Positions 34,847-45,661 of a DNA stretch of 64,000 nucleotides are shown here, piece after piece (the first letter of the stretch is position 1; each line of letters begins with the position of its first letter). Made by a program: the position numbers and the translations under genes. The DNA lies in assembly GCA_033439765.1 (NCBI GenBank), contig JAULSN010000005.1, forward strand, positions 3,425,001-3,489,000. The letters run 5' to 3'. The stretch comes from Lasiosphaeria ovina. Lineage: Eukaryota > Ascomycota > Sordariomycetes > Sordariales > Lasiosphaeriaceae. The notes under the pieces are model-generated. The model was not told the origin of the DNA, did not search any database, and saw only the letters and a program-made list of their open reading frames with translations.

Positions 34847-37800
34847 ATGCGGAACCTTCGAAACATTGGACATGGCGTCTTTAGAGCGCCCTCGGCCATA
34901 TCCGCCTTGTGCTGGGATGCCGCTAGAGACGAGGTACTAGTTGCCTACGGCCCGACTGCCGACGCGGCCTCGATCGAGCTGGTCAGACTTTTTAGAGATG
35001 CATCGGCCCCTTCAAGCCTGTAAGCCACCAAGCCCTCCTTTTTGTTCTTTCCTGTATTCCATTCCCCTCAGTCCCCCCCCTCTGCGTCTTTCCCCGTGGG
35101 GCGACATGTCCTAAAGATACAAACCGGATCCGCAGCCAGGCGAGAACCGTCGCCTCGTGGGACGCGCCAAGCCCAACCGAAAATGGCCATGTAGACATCA
35201 TCAGGAGCTTGCACCACTGCAGCGACACGTTGAACACGTGCATCATCCTGGCTGGCGGCGACATTGTGACTGTGGTCGAGGACGAAGACGGTGCCACCGC
35301 CGGCGAGCCTGCTGGAGCACATGTCGAGATCGTAGGCACCCTCCAACCGTCCATCGTCGCTGCCCGGTGGTCGCCCGACGAGGAGCTGCTCGTCATCGTG
35401 ACCGGTGACGACAAGGTTGTGTTTATGAGCCGGAGCTTCGATGTCATCACAGAGACGGCAGTGACTGCCGATGACCTCAAGGCCTCCAAGCATGTCTCGG
35501 TCGGATGGGGCAAGAAGGAGACGCAGTTCCACGGCAGGGGAGCCAAGGCCAAGGCGCTCCGAGATCCCACCATCCCTGAAAAGGTTGACGAAGGCCTGTT
35601 CAGTCCCAACGACGACGGGCGTTGCACTGTTAGCTGGAGAGGGGACGGCGCATTTGTCGCCATAAACCTGCACCAGCAACAACTGCGGAGAGTCATACGC
35701 GTCTATAACCGCGATGGTGAGTTGGACAGTGTCAGCGAGCCTGTTGACGGTCTTGAAGGAAGCCTCAGCTGGCGCCCTGCCGGCAATCTGATGGCCGGTA
35801 TCCAGCGCCTTCCTGACCGTGTCGACGTTGTGTTTTTCGAGAGGAACGGTCTTCGGCATGGCCAATTCACCCTTCGAGCTCCTCAAGGCGCGCCCGGTGC
35901 CATGGAGCATCTTGCGCTCGAGTGGAACTCCGACTCGTCTGTCCTTGCTGTCACCATGCGAGACAGGGTCCAGCTATGGACCACGGGCAACTACCATTGG
36001 TATCTAAAGCAAGAGGTTCTTTGTGGGCAGCACCAGCCTCACGTTGATGGGAGCTTGGAGCAGCAGACTCTGCAGTTTTCCTGGCATGCTGAGAAGCCAC
36101 TTCTCTTTGCCACCGCTGTTGCAGGTAAGCAATTTCCAGCATCCGTTTGCACCAATATTCATCACCAGGCACAAGCTCACTATTATTCAGGCAATGCGCT
36201 CCTCCTGAATGAGTTTGTTTTCTCCGTTTCCAGGGGGCCGACAGCTGCTCCCAATGACTATGGGGCAGTAGCCGTAATCGATGGGCAAATAATTAAGTTC
36301 ACACCTTTTCGAACGGCCAACATTCCGCCGCCAATTGCAATGTATGAGCTCGAAGTCGAGTCTCCCGTGATTGACGTTGCGTTTACCAAAGACGGATTTG
36401 CCATGGCTGTATTGCACCGGCTAGGAGTCAATATTTATGGTCTCGAGGCAAAAGGTGCCCGTCTTTTTTGTCCAAAACTACAAGAAAAGGCCGTTTTCCC
36501 GATATTAGACTCTGATTTCTACGAGGAATCTTTCCTTCAGGTTGAGTTTGCGGGGCCGCAAGAGGTGCAGGTTCTGCGGATGGCAGAAGACGTCGATTTA
36601 ATCTCGTACCACGTTGGCGCATCCAGCCAAGAAAACAAGTGGTCGGAAACACCTGCGGGGCTTATTTCTACAATAACCTCGCCAGACAATTCCTCTCCTG
36701 ACGGCATTGTTGCCCAGGATCGTCAAGGGAGGCTAAATCTCGTTTCTGGTGGGGAACATGTCAATCTTCCCATCGGATTTCCCACCCTTTTACCCTGGGC
36801 CAGCTTCGTTACGCATGACGGGAAACTGTTGGGCTTTGGACTGTCAAGGAACGGGCATCTCTATGCCAACTCGCGGCAACTAACCAAGAACTGCACATCT
36901 TTTGTCGTCACAGGGAGCCATCTCATCTTCACTACGAGCAATCACCTCGTCAAGTTTGTCCATCTTGCTAGTCCTGAAGGTTGGTGCCATCCCACGTGAA
37001 TTATCATGAGCAAAGTACTAATCATTTTTCAAGACCTCGATGTTCCCCAGGATGACCCCGAGAACGACGAGCGTTGCCGAAGCATTGAACGGGGTGCCAG
37101 ACTCGTGACAGCCATGCCCACCAACATGAGCATTGTTCTTCAAATGCCGCGGGGAAATCTGGAGACTATTTTCCCACGTGCAATGGTGGTGGCAGGCATT
37201 AGGCAGCTAATCGAGCAGAAGGAATATGGAGCCGCCTTTACGACGTGTCGCACACAGCGCGTGGATATGAACATTCTTTACGACCATCGGCCGGCACAAT
37301 TTCTCAGTAATGTTGGCCTATTCCTCGACCAGGTGAAGGAGACTGCCAATATCGACCTGTTCCTGTCTACACTGAAGTATGTCCCACTACTGTCTGAAAA
37401 CGATGAAGGAACGCATTGCTAATGTATGAAATAGGGAGGAGGATGTCTCCAAGACCATGTATAGAGACACAAAGCCTGCAGCTGGCCAAGCACTAACCGA
37501 CTCGGAAATTCAGGCTCCTGGAAAGGTTAATACCGTCTGTGATGCTGTTTTGCAGAGGCTTCGCACTCAAAAGAACGCCAACCTGCAAAACATCATTACA
37601 GCCCATGTTTGCAAAAGCCCACCAGCACTTGAGGACGGTCTTCTGGTCGTTGCCGACCTCATGCGAGAAGACGAGGCGTTGGCAGAGCGTGCAGTCGAGC
37701 ATATTTGCTTTTTGGTTGACGTCAACAAACTCTTTGATCACGCCCTGGGTCTCTACAACCTCGATCTCACACTCCTAGTCGCTCAGCAATCCCAGAGGGA

Positions 37801-39160
37801 TCCGCGTGAATACCTCCCCTTCATCCAAGACCTCCACAAAATGTCGAAATTGAAGCGCCAGTTTACGATTGACGACAAGCTCGGCCATGGAGAAAAGGCG
37901 CTGGTTCATCTCAAAGCGCTTGGAAACTTTGAGGACGTCCAGAACTACGTGGTGAAGCACATGCTCTACCAATATGCGCTCGGGCTTTACCGTCTCGAGG
38001 AACAACACCATAGGGCCCTTATTGATCTCTATGCTGCGTACCTCAAATCGACATCCCGATTTAGGGAAGCTGGCTTGGCATACGAGTCTCTTGGAAACTT
38101 TGCAGATGCCACGGAGTGCTATCTCAAGGGTGGCGCAGCTTGCTGGCGCGAGTGTCTCTACGTCGCGCAGCAGCAGGAGCCGCCAATTTCAAGCGAGAAG
38201 CTGCAGGAAATTGCCAGCGATCTTGCGGATGCCCTCCGCGAGTCCAAGGACTACGCGGCAGCAGCCGCCATTCACGTCGAGTATCTAGCCTCTATCGAGA
38301 CAGCGATCCAGTTCCTCTGCAAAGGCTATCTGTTCGCGGATGCCTTGCGCCTCGTTGCGCTGCACAAACGCGCAGACCTGCTCGAGGGCGCTGTTGATAC
38401 GGGACTCGCCGAGGCCTTCTCGAGCAGCACCGAGTTTCTGGCCGACTGCAAGGCGCAGCTGAAGGCGCAGGTGCCGCGGATTGCGGAGCTGCGCAAGAAG
38501 GCCCGCGAGGACCCGCTGTCATTCTACGAGGGCGAGAGCCCCTACAGCCGCAACGGCATGGACATCCCCGACGACGTGTCGGTCGCGGCGAGCTCCCGCA
38601 TGAGCACCAGCGCCAGTCTGTTCACCCGCTATACGGGGAAAGGCGGCAGCGTGGGCACGGTGGGCAGCAATGTGTCGCGGGCCACGAGCAAGAACCGCAA
38701 GCGCGAGGAGAAGAAGCGCGCCCGCGGCCGCAAGGGCACCGTGTACGAGGAGGAGTACCTCGTCAACAGTGTCCGGCGGCTGGTCGAGCGCGTCGAGGCC
38801 TCCAAGGAAGAGGTAGAGCGCCTCGTGTTTGGTCTCGCGCGTCGCAACATGGCCGAGCGCGCCAGGACCATCGAAGATCTCGTGGCCCAGGTGGCCGACG
38901 CCTGCAGGTTCGCTGTTAAGGAGGTATGGCAGCAGGAGCAGCAGCAGCAGCAGCAGCAGCAGGATGGTGGCGGCGATGGTCAGTCGGCGGGTGATGCCGT
39001 TGCCACAGGAGATGGCAGCGCATATGAGGCGGCGGCAGGTTATCGGCCGACGGGCGGGCAGGCTGTCTTCCATGAAAGCTTGGAGGCGGCCAAGACGCGC
39101 CAGCAGCCGCCGGTCGTGAGCGACTTGGTCAGACTGGTGCTGCTTGGTGGAAGTAAATAA
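34847..39160 (+). CDS. ELP1: Elongator complex subunit 1 (IKI3)
   Basis: Five exons are proposed: 34847-35019, 35136-36124, 36191-36979, 37034-37376 and 37435-39160, giving 1339 residues, the usual size. Elp1 is the scaffold of Elongator, which modifies wobble uridines of tRNAs (cm5U34). The first half forms WD40 propellers (for example VAARWSPDEELLVIVTGDD, SWRPAGNLMAGIQR, GPTAAPNDYGAVAVIDGQII); the second half is helical TPR-like (DERCRSIERGARLVTAMP, MPRGNLETIFPRAMV, CRTQRVDMNILYDH, CYLKGGAACWRECLYVAQQ). A basic stretch at about 1184-1199 (KNRKREEKKRARGRKG) corresponds to the tRNA-binding/nuclear signal region. Introns are 116, 66, 54 and 58 nt, each with GT...AG, and all four joins restore family sequence. 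The 66-nt intron is frame-neutral and stop-free. A Gln-rich tract lies at about 1264-1277. Confidence 0.94.
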
Positions 39161-39945
39161 AATGGGGAATGCATAAGGGAAAGGCATGGGCAGGAGCATA
39201 GGCATTGTAGGCCGGCTGCTTTTTCATTTTTGGGCTGTCTCTTGGCTGGGTGTGGCGAAAAGGAGGATGTGTGTGTTCAGGGTGGTAGGTAGGCATATCG
39301 ATTGGTGTTGTTCAGTTTGGTATACTGAAGTGAATTTGCTTGTCCAGTACTAACATCATCTCCCTAGTTCGAGGCATGTACTCCGTATACTTCACTCCGT
39401 ATACTTCTGTATATACATGACTTCTCCCAAGCGGACCGAGTAAAAGGGGGAGAATCAAGTCGCCAGGGTTAGGGTCAGACATAAGGAATGCTGAGTTAAG
39501 CTGCCAGCTGGCAAGGGTCCCTACTATGTAAGTACTGGCTGCTTTGTTGGGGTAGCATGGATTAGTGCGCCACTACAGTAAGTAGCTGTGGGTTGGTTAA
39601 TAATTGCATCCCACGGCCTCGCAGGGAAACGGACGGCAGGCAACTTCGACCTGACGAGCGACGACGTGGTGCTTGCTGGTTGCTGCATGCTGCAATCTGC
39701 AACCTGTCTGCATTGCTGCTGGGACCGCAAGATGCTGCTCAACAGCGATGCTGCAGGCGGTTTAACCACTCGGTCGATGCTTCTGGACCACCGACAACAT
39801 CCCGATCCCCGTCGTCCCCGTCCCCGTCTGTATCTCGCTGCTCTCCATCATCGCGCTGTCGGCCACCGAGCCGAGCTCCGACAATAACCACCGCCCGCTA
39901 TCCAACGCTGCCGCCTCCGACATATATACATTACATATACATTAC
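39161..39945. other. Spacer between ELP1 and RGP1
   Basis: Holds the 3' side of ELP1 and the promoter of RGP1, which are in tandem. Repeats of ctccgtata(c) occur at 39380-39410 and CCCCGTC repeats at about 39800-39828. No gene is supported. Confidence 0.5.
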
Positions 39946-42900
39946 ATGGTTGGGATGGCTGCGGCCATGTCGTCCGACGGCTCCAAAAGCAATGTGCGTG
40001 TCTATGTGCGCTGGGAGGAGCAGGTCGTCTTTGCCGGCGACGAGGTCAAATGCACCATTGTCTTCAAGAATGTCGCCCGCGTCCCGAGCCCGCCCTCTTC
40101 GTCGCAGTCGCAGTCGCAGTTGCCGCCGCTGCCCACCTCTCATGCGCCCCAAAAGTCCTTTGGCCAGCAGTCGAGGCACCCAAGCGGCGAGCGCCCGCCG
40201 CGCCAGTCGTCCCCCCTCCATCCTGCCGCACAAGCCCGAACAAAGCCTAATGGCGCCGCCCATCACGGCCTCGCCCCGCCACCATCCGTCCGCGGCCACC
40301 GATCTACCCTGTCCCTGACGGTCCCGTCTGGTGCTTCCGCCTCGGCTTCTGCTGCCGCTTCCGCAGCCGCAGCCGCAGCCGCAGCCGCAGCCGCAGCCGC
40401 CTCCCGTTCCCGTGCCGGGTCCATACCCTGGTCATCGTCCGCTGCCGGCCCCCGCCCCCCGCGCAATGGCCACGGCCACAAGCGGTCGGTGTCCATAGTC
40501 TCGATTGGCTCCGTGGGCACCGTTGACGATGCTCACGCTCACGCTCACGCCCAGAGCGGCAACAACAACACCGCCCCATCCGTCAAGCCCCAACGGCCAG
40601 CACGGGGCCACGCCCGCGCGTCCAGCCTGCAGATTGTCCCCCGTGGTTCTCACCTCAATGGGCCTCGTTCCGGTGAGTCGAGTCCCGGAACGCCCGAGGG
40701 GCAGGGCGTGCAGTCTGACTCCCGTGATACAGCTACCCACCCCGCGAGGCTCCCCAACTCCCAGTCCTCGCCCCTTTTCCAGTCTTCCTTCCCCCCCGAC
40801 AGGAGCATGTCCAATGGCCGTCTTTCGGGTGCCTCTACGGTGCCGGCCACACCCAGCATTGGGTACTCGCAGTCATCCCCTACCACCACTCCGGACGCCG
40901 TCATGTCTGGGTTTAGGTTTCCCTTCACGCAGGCGCCCTCGTGGCCAGGACCGGGGGGAGCCCCGCCAGCCCCGGGGGCAGAAGACCTTCTGGGCAGCCC
41001 CACATACTCGGCTGGCGATGCGAGTACCCTCCCGGCGCGGCCCAGAGAGCCCGTGCTGACCATCAACGAGTACGGCGTCGCCCCATCAGCACGAGTCCTC
41101 TCGACGACGAGCATAGCAGGCACGCCGAGGAGTAGTGGCGAGTTCTATTCGCTCAGCAACAACTCATCCGAGACGCTGGCGTCCGAGTACGTGACCCAGC
41201 TGCCTCTGCGGACGCATGGGCGCCAGCCTCACAACAGGCGGACGTCCAGTCTCGCACCCGGCTCCGTAAGGTTACCTGAGGCTTTGATGATGGGCTACGC
41301 CCAACTGCAGGGTACCTTCTCCCTCGACGGCTCCCTCGTCAACCAAGGGCCTTTTGAGCAAGTCAAGCGGAAGGCCGTCGTGGGCGGCCAGGGAGGCGGT
41401 GTCATCGGCGTGGACACGTCGAAGCGAGACAGTGGCTTGCTGAGGGGGTTTGGATGGGGCAACTTCACCAGCTCCATTGGCGAGCTACTGGGCAGCGGCG
41501 AGCTCAGCAGCATCAAGGAGATGCGCGGTATCGCAAGCTCAAAGTCGATACCGCTGCTTTCAACACCGCAGTCCATATTATTTGTCGATCTACAGCTAAG
41601 GCCGGGCGAAAGCAAGGCCTTCGAATACTCGTTCCGCTTACCCAAGGGCCTGCCACCGACACACCGCGGAAAGGCCATCAAGATTTCCTACAGTCTGGTG
41701 ATTGGCACGCAGCGGCCGGGAGGTGCCAAGGAGCAGCAGGTCAGGTCTGTCGACATACCTTTCCGAGTGCTGGGCAGCGTCAACAGCTACGGAGAGATTC
41801 TCGGCCATGATCTAATGTCTCCCTACATTATCCTACGGGACCAAGCTCGAGTCCAGAGCTTGGACAAAGACAAGGACGGCTCTCGCCGGGATGGCTCGCT
41901 GCAAAATGATAATAATAGGCTGGGCCCAATGGGTTCATCCACCATGAATTCGTTCCTCGCGTACGTTGACGAGCTGCTCGCCCGACCCCAGGAAAGCGCT
42001 GCTGGACTGCTGAGCCCCAGTGCCATGCCCACGTCTCGGCGAACGTCGATGTACTCGTCCACGGACGACGGGTTCCCCGGCGGAATGGTGACGACCAGCG
42101 CCAAGGATGCCATCGACCTGGCCATTATGCGCGCCAACATGACGCGCGCCGGCCAGCAGAGCGCCAACCGCTTCGAGATTGCGCGCAACGGGCGCCGCGT
42201 CGGCGTCGTCATGCTAGCGCGCCCGGCCTACCGCCTCGGCGAGGTCATCAACATGGCCATCGACTTCTCGGGCGCCGACATCCCCTGCTACGCTGTGCAC
42301 TCGGCGCTCGAGTCGGCCGAGCGCGTCGACCCCAGCCTCGCCCTGCGGTCCGACGCCAGCATCCACCGCGTCACGCGCAAGGTCTGGGTCACGGCCAGCG
42401 AGGCCACCCTGTACGCGCGCCGCATCGTCTTCAACCCCACCATCCCCGTGTCGGCCACGCCAGAGTTCGTCACGAGCGGCGTCAGTCTCGAGTGGAAGAT
42501 CCGGCTCGAGTTCGTCGTGCCCACGCACGACGCCGAGCGCGGCGACATTGAGGACATTGAAGAGGACCACGACGAGGATGCCGAGGAAGAAGACGATGAA
42601 GAAGACGATGACCACGACGACGGTGACGATGATGAAGACGGCAGCGACGATGGCAGCGGCGAGGGTGGCGCCGACGACAACGGCAGCGAGAAGACGGTCC
42701 AGAGGGCCCGCCATCATCGCCGCCGCCACAGAAGCAACAAGCGCCGCCTCGTCGCGGTCGCCGGCACCAGCGGCCCTGTCCACCCGCTGCTCGAAGACAT
42801 TTCCCGCGACGACCGCGGCGGCCTTGTCCTCGTCGCGGCCGAGAACCTGACGTGCGAGAGCTTCGAGGTGGCGGTCCCGCTGCGCGTCTACGGCGCCGTG

Positions 42901-42963
42901 TGCACGACGGGCCTGGAGCGGCTGGAGAAGGACGAGGCCCAGGAGGAGGGCTTGGCTGTATGA
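39946..42963 (+). CDS. RGP1: Rgp1-family subunit of the Ric1-Rgp1 exchange factor
   Basis: Intronless gene of 1005 residues. Rgp1 with Ric1 activates the Golgi GTPase Ypt6/Rab6 in endosome-to-Golgi transport. Family blocks are the N-terminal NVRVYVRWEEQVVFAGDEVK with CTIVFKNVAR (about 16-45), a middle domain with ILFVDLQLRPGESKAFEYSF, GKAIKISYSLVIGTQRPGG and VDIPFRVLGSVNSYGEILGH (about 545-625), and a C-terminal domain with FEIARNGRRVGVVMLARPAY, YRLGEVINMAIDFSG and VSLEWKIRLEFVVPTHD (about 743-865). Between the first two lies a long Ser/Pro/Ala-rich insert that includes about 22 consecutive small residues, mostly Ala (126-148). An acidic Asp/Glu tract occupies about 865-905. In-frame ATGs at 39955 and 39967 are alternative starts; 39967 has the better context (gccATGt). 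Confidence 0.9.
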   Translation: MVGMAAAMSSDGSKSNVRVYVRWEEQVVFAGDEVKCTIVFKNVARVPSPPSSSQSQSQLPPLPTSHAPQKSFGQQSRHPSGERPPRQSSPLHPAAQARTKPNGAAHHGLAPPPSVRGHRSTLSLTVPSGASASASAAASAAAAAAAAAAAAASRSRAGSIPWSSSAAGPRPPRNGHGHKRSVSIVSIGSVGTVDDAHAHAHAQSGNNNTAPSVKPQRPARGHARASSLQIVPRGSHLNGPRSGESSPGTPEGQGVQSDSRDTATHPARLPNSQSSPLFQSSFPPDRSMSNGRLSGASTVPATPSIGYSQSSPTTTPDAVMSGFRFPFTQAPSWPGPGGAPPAPGAEDLLGSPTYSAGDASTLPARPREPVLTINEYGVAPSARVLSTTSIAGTPRSSGEFYSLSNNSSETLASEYVTQLPLRTHGRQPHNRRTSSLAPGSVRLPEALMMGYAQLQGTFSLDGSLVNQGPFEQVKRKAVVGGQGGGVIGVDTSKRDSGLLRGFGWGNFTSSIGELLGSGELSSIKEMRGIASSKSIPLLSTPQSILFVDLQLRPGESKAFEYSFRLPKGLPPTHRGKAIKISYSLVIGTQRPGGAKEQQVRSVDIPFRVLGSVNSYGEILGHDLMSPYIILRDQARVQSLDKDKDGSRRDGSLQNDNNRLGPMGSSTMNSFLAYVDELLARPQESAAGLLSPSAMPTSRRTSMYSSTDDGFPGGMVTTSAKDAIDLAIMRANMTRAGQQSANRFEIARNGRRVGVVMLARPAYRLGEVINMAIDFSGADIPCYAVHSALESAERVDPSLALRSDASIHRVTRKVWVTASEATLYARRIVFNPTIPVSATPEFVTSGVSLEWKIRLEFVVPTHDAERGDIEDIEEDHDEDAEEEDDEEDDDHDDGDDDEDGSDDGSGEGGADDNGSEKTVQRARHHRRRHRSNKRRLVAVAGTSGPVHPLLEDISRDDRGGLVLVAAENLTCESFEVAVPLRVYGAVCTTGLERLEKDEAQEEGLAV

Positions 42964-43122
42964 TAATTTATTTGGGGGGGTTTCCTTTTTGGTCCTTGTT
43001 GATTTATCTATCTTTTAAAAATCTCTCATCTAAATTGGGAGAGGTGGTGGTTATTAGAGAAAACAAAACGGCGAGCGCATTGTGAGAAGTGAGTTGCCAA
43101 CGGAAATGGTAGAGCACACACA

Positions 43123-43160
<38 letters not shown>

Positions 43161-43581
43161 CACACACACAGAGCATGTTTATGTGGGAGTTTGAATATAT
43201 CGTGCTATTTGAACCCGTGTCTGTCTGTCTGTCCAGTACAGTGGCTCTTTTCTTCGTGTGTTCTGATTGGTTCAAATGTCTAAAAAATCGGGGCCGCAGG
43301 CCCCCAACTGGGGCGTCTCTTTGAGCCACGGTACTGGTCTGAGCTTGCTGAGATAAGGCTGACGTCATTTACCGAGGTTCGCGCTAAAATACTGCCAGGC
43401 GTCGCCCTTTCCTCTACCTTTTTTTTTTTCCATATTCGAAATCATTTCTTCCCAGCAACACCACTACAGGCCGCATTGATAGCAGTTTTAGCTACCCACG
43501 CCTTTTGCTTTGAGCGTCGGTATGTATTGAGACATTTCTTTTTGCAACTAAGGCTTACTTTACCATCAGGCGTCGTTCGTC
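42964..43581. other. Spacer with mixed CA/GA microsatellite
   Basis: Contains the 3' side of RGP1 and a compound repeat. A sequence with donor GTATGT (43520) and acceptor CATCAG (43569), about 50 nt apart, lies just before the HNH-like pseudogene and may be its old leader intron. Confidence 0.5.
43114..43170. repeat. Compound (CA)n(GA)n(CA)n microsatellite
   Basis: About 14 CA units, then 10 GA units, then 5 CA units, in the 3' flank of RGP1. Confidence 0.95.
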
Positions 43582-45661
43582 ATGGAGCTAGACCAGCCCC
43601 AGGCCATTATCCAAGTCGAGTTCGTCGGCAACTACCTAATCGCCTGGGAACTACCGGGTGAATCGCAGGCATTGTATGATTCTTCTTAACTTTCCGATTT
43701 GCCGTCGGAAATGTTCGACTCGCAGCCGACCGCCTCCGATTTTGGGATCCCATCAATAAATGGGGAGCTCAAACAAAAGTTTATCGCTTTTGTTGAAGAG
43801 CGAATGCGCGGAGTAAGGGACGACCCCGATTCCGACGCTGATTTTTGCGACCCCGAAATCGACAAAAGGGATATACTGAAATGTTGCCACAGCTTGTTGG
43901 CCATTCTCCATGACCCAACTTCGGCCCTCATAGCCACCGATACTACGCGGCTCAAGCACTTCATAGAAGCGGCTAGGACCAAATTCCTTGAAGCTGCGTT
44001 TCAGAGACTCTATAGAAACTACTTCTCTGATATCGATAAGTTGGGGAAGCTCTGGTGCCAAGATCCTATTAAGGAAGGTCGCCCCAAAGCGGATCGGGAT
44101 ACCCAAGAAATCGTCAAAGGCTGGTATAATAAGATATGTACCCTTACTGGCGCCACTTTCTTATTAGAAGTAACTCATATTATCGATGTCCGAGTTATAA
44201 AGAAACTAGGAGTAGATAAGGATGCTTATAATATCTGGGATATGTTGAGAACTTTCTGGCTGCTCAAGGATCTTAAAGCTCTTAAAATTAGCGGCGACGA
44301 AAAGTGTTGGAATGACAAGGTCATTCATAATAGTCACTATAGTAACCGTTGCGAAAGGTAGGGGTGGTGATGTGGTTGTATTCTGCTCTGTTCTATTCCT
44401 TCTAGGGTTACAGGGTGCTTGGTGGTTTTGGGGGAGTGGGCTGTCCACAGGGTGGATGGTCCGTGCACACTAAGGTCACGTGCTAGGGCAGGTGACCCGT
44501 GTGTCCGGGCCAGGCCCACTATTCTTCCTGACTGACCAATCAGGGCTATGCGGCCCGCCGAGCCGCCTCAGCCTCCGTAACTCTGATTGATCGGTTATTC
44601 CTACAAAAAGCGGAATATTCTCCTTCTAAGGATTGACGCTCATAAATTTTGGGATAGCCACCACTTTGCCCTCCGACCCCTTGAGCATCCTACGGACCCG
44701 ACTCATCGGCTTTATCTACAAATGGTATGGCTGAAGGATATCACAATAGAAGGCAACCTCGCCCGAAGTCCGTGGGACTACGGAAAGAACGGAACTATTA
44801 CCGATTTCCGACGCGGTAGTGGAGATAATAATACCTTTCCAGCCATCGAATATGGGGATGTGTATGAGCTTGTAACGGCGGACGAGGTAATATGCCCGTT
44901 GCTAAATATATACTTCCTAAGACTTAGGTACGCTATATAAAAATTGCTCGCTGGTATGAAGGCTACCGGGGCTCTAAAAGACATCTTCCGCGGCCCACCG
45001 CCGAGCGGTATTAAAGGCCCAGTTCGGGATGAAGCATATATGCCTGGCGATTGGGAAATGCTCATCGAAGCTGTACAACAAGAAGGTATACTTAGCGTGG
45101 AGGCCGCGGAACGATGGAGGCGCTATATTTTAGAGGCAGCTTACCAAGACTACCAAGAGCGGTATGCTGAGTATACTAAGTGGAGAGCGAAAAAGAAGAC
45201 TCTACGCCAGGGTAAGAAGGTGGAGGAGAAAGGACAAGGCAGCTAGGATCTCCCTACTCCAACCAATCCTCCCCCCCCCCCCGGCTCGGACAAGGGCCGA
45301 TCACCTTGGCGGCAAGGCTAAGGGCCTAGCTGGGCCAGCTCAAGCAAATTCCGACGAGACTGGCAAGGCGGGTAGGGGGATGGGCGACCTCGAAGAAGAG
45401 CATCCACCCATCGAGCAGATCAAGGATGGCGATGGCCATGAAGAGCAGAAACGAGAACAGAAGATACGTATTCGTATGCAGAAAGGAGAGCAGAAGATGA
45501 GTGTTCGTGTTATCAGCGTTGATAAAGGCAAGGGCATTGATAAAGGAGAGGAGGACAAGGTCTCCAAGCTAAGCCTCAGGGGAAGCTACCGCAAGGCCAC
45601 GGACAAATTCAAGCGGTCCCGAGTTGTATCGCTATTCGGCATCGGAGAGAAGAGAGAGTAG
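43582..45661 (+). pseudogene. Broken HNH-endonuclease-like gene
   Basis: The sequence reads as one gene in a single frame, broken several times. Pieces are 43582-43686, 43690-44358, 44587-44937, 44941-45243 and, after a frame change, about 45284-45661. The central parts resemble the fungal multi-copy HNH nuclease family: KICTLTGATFLLEVTHI supplies the first Cys/His element, NIWDMLRTFWLLKDL follows, and NILLLRIDAHKFWDSHHFAL (from about 44623) supplies the Asn/His part. Breaks are TAA at 43687, TAG at 44359, a 225-base interruption (44362-44586), TAA at 44938, TAG at 45244, and a 12-C run (45271-45282) across which the frame moves by one. The tail after the C run (HLGGKAKGLAG... to LFGIGEKRE) is Lys/Glu-rich and ends cleanly. 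The stops at 43687, 44938 and 45244 would each be Gln if T were C. The interruption has no recognised identity. Confidence 0.7.
44362..44586. other. 225-base interruption inside the HNH-like pseudogene
   Basis: All three forward frames are closed here, while good coding sequence lies on both sides in the same frame. The bases include a CCAAT box (44535) and G-rich first and C-rich second parts. The ends GTAGG (from 44357) and CCTAC (to about 44608) form a 5-bp inverted repeat, with AAAG/AAAA flanks, too weak to call a transposon. It may be a small insertion, a solo repeat or a degraded intron. Confidence 0.35.

Noticed and set aside
39470..39482. Telomere-like GGGTTAGGGTC
   Set aside because: A single partial copy; no array.
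44357..44608. Solo LTR or MITE call for the insert in the HNH-like pseudogene
   Set aside because: TG...CA ends can be chosen, but no target-site duplication matches, and the inverted repeat is only 5 bp.
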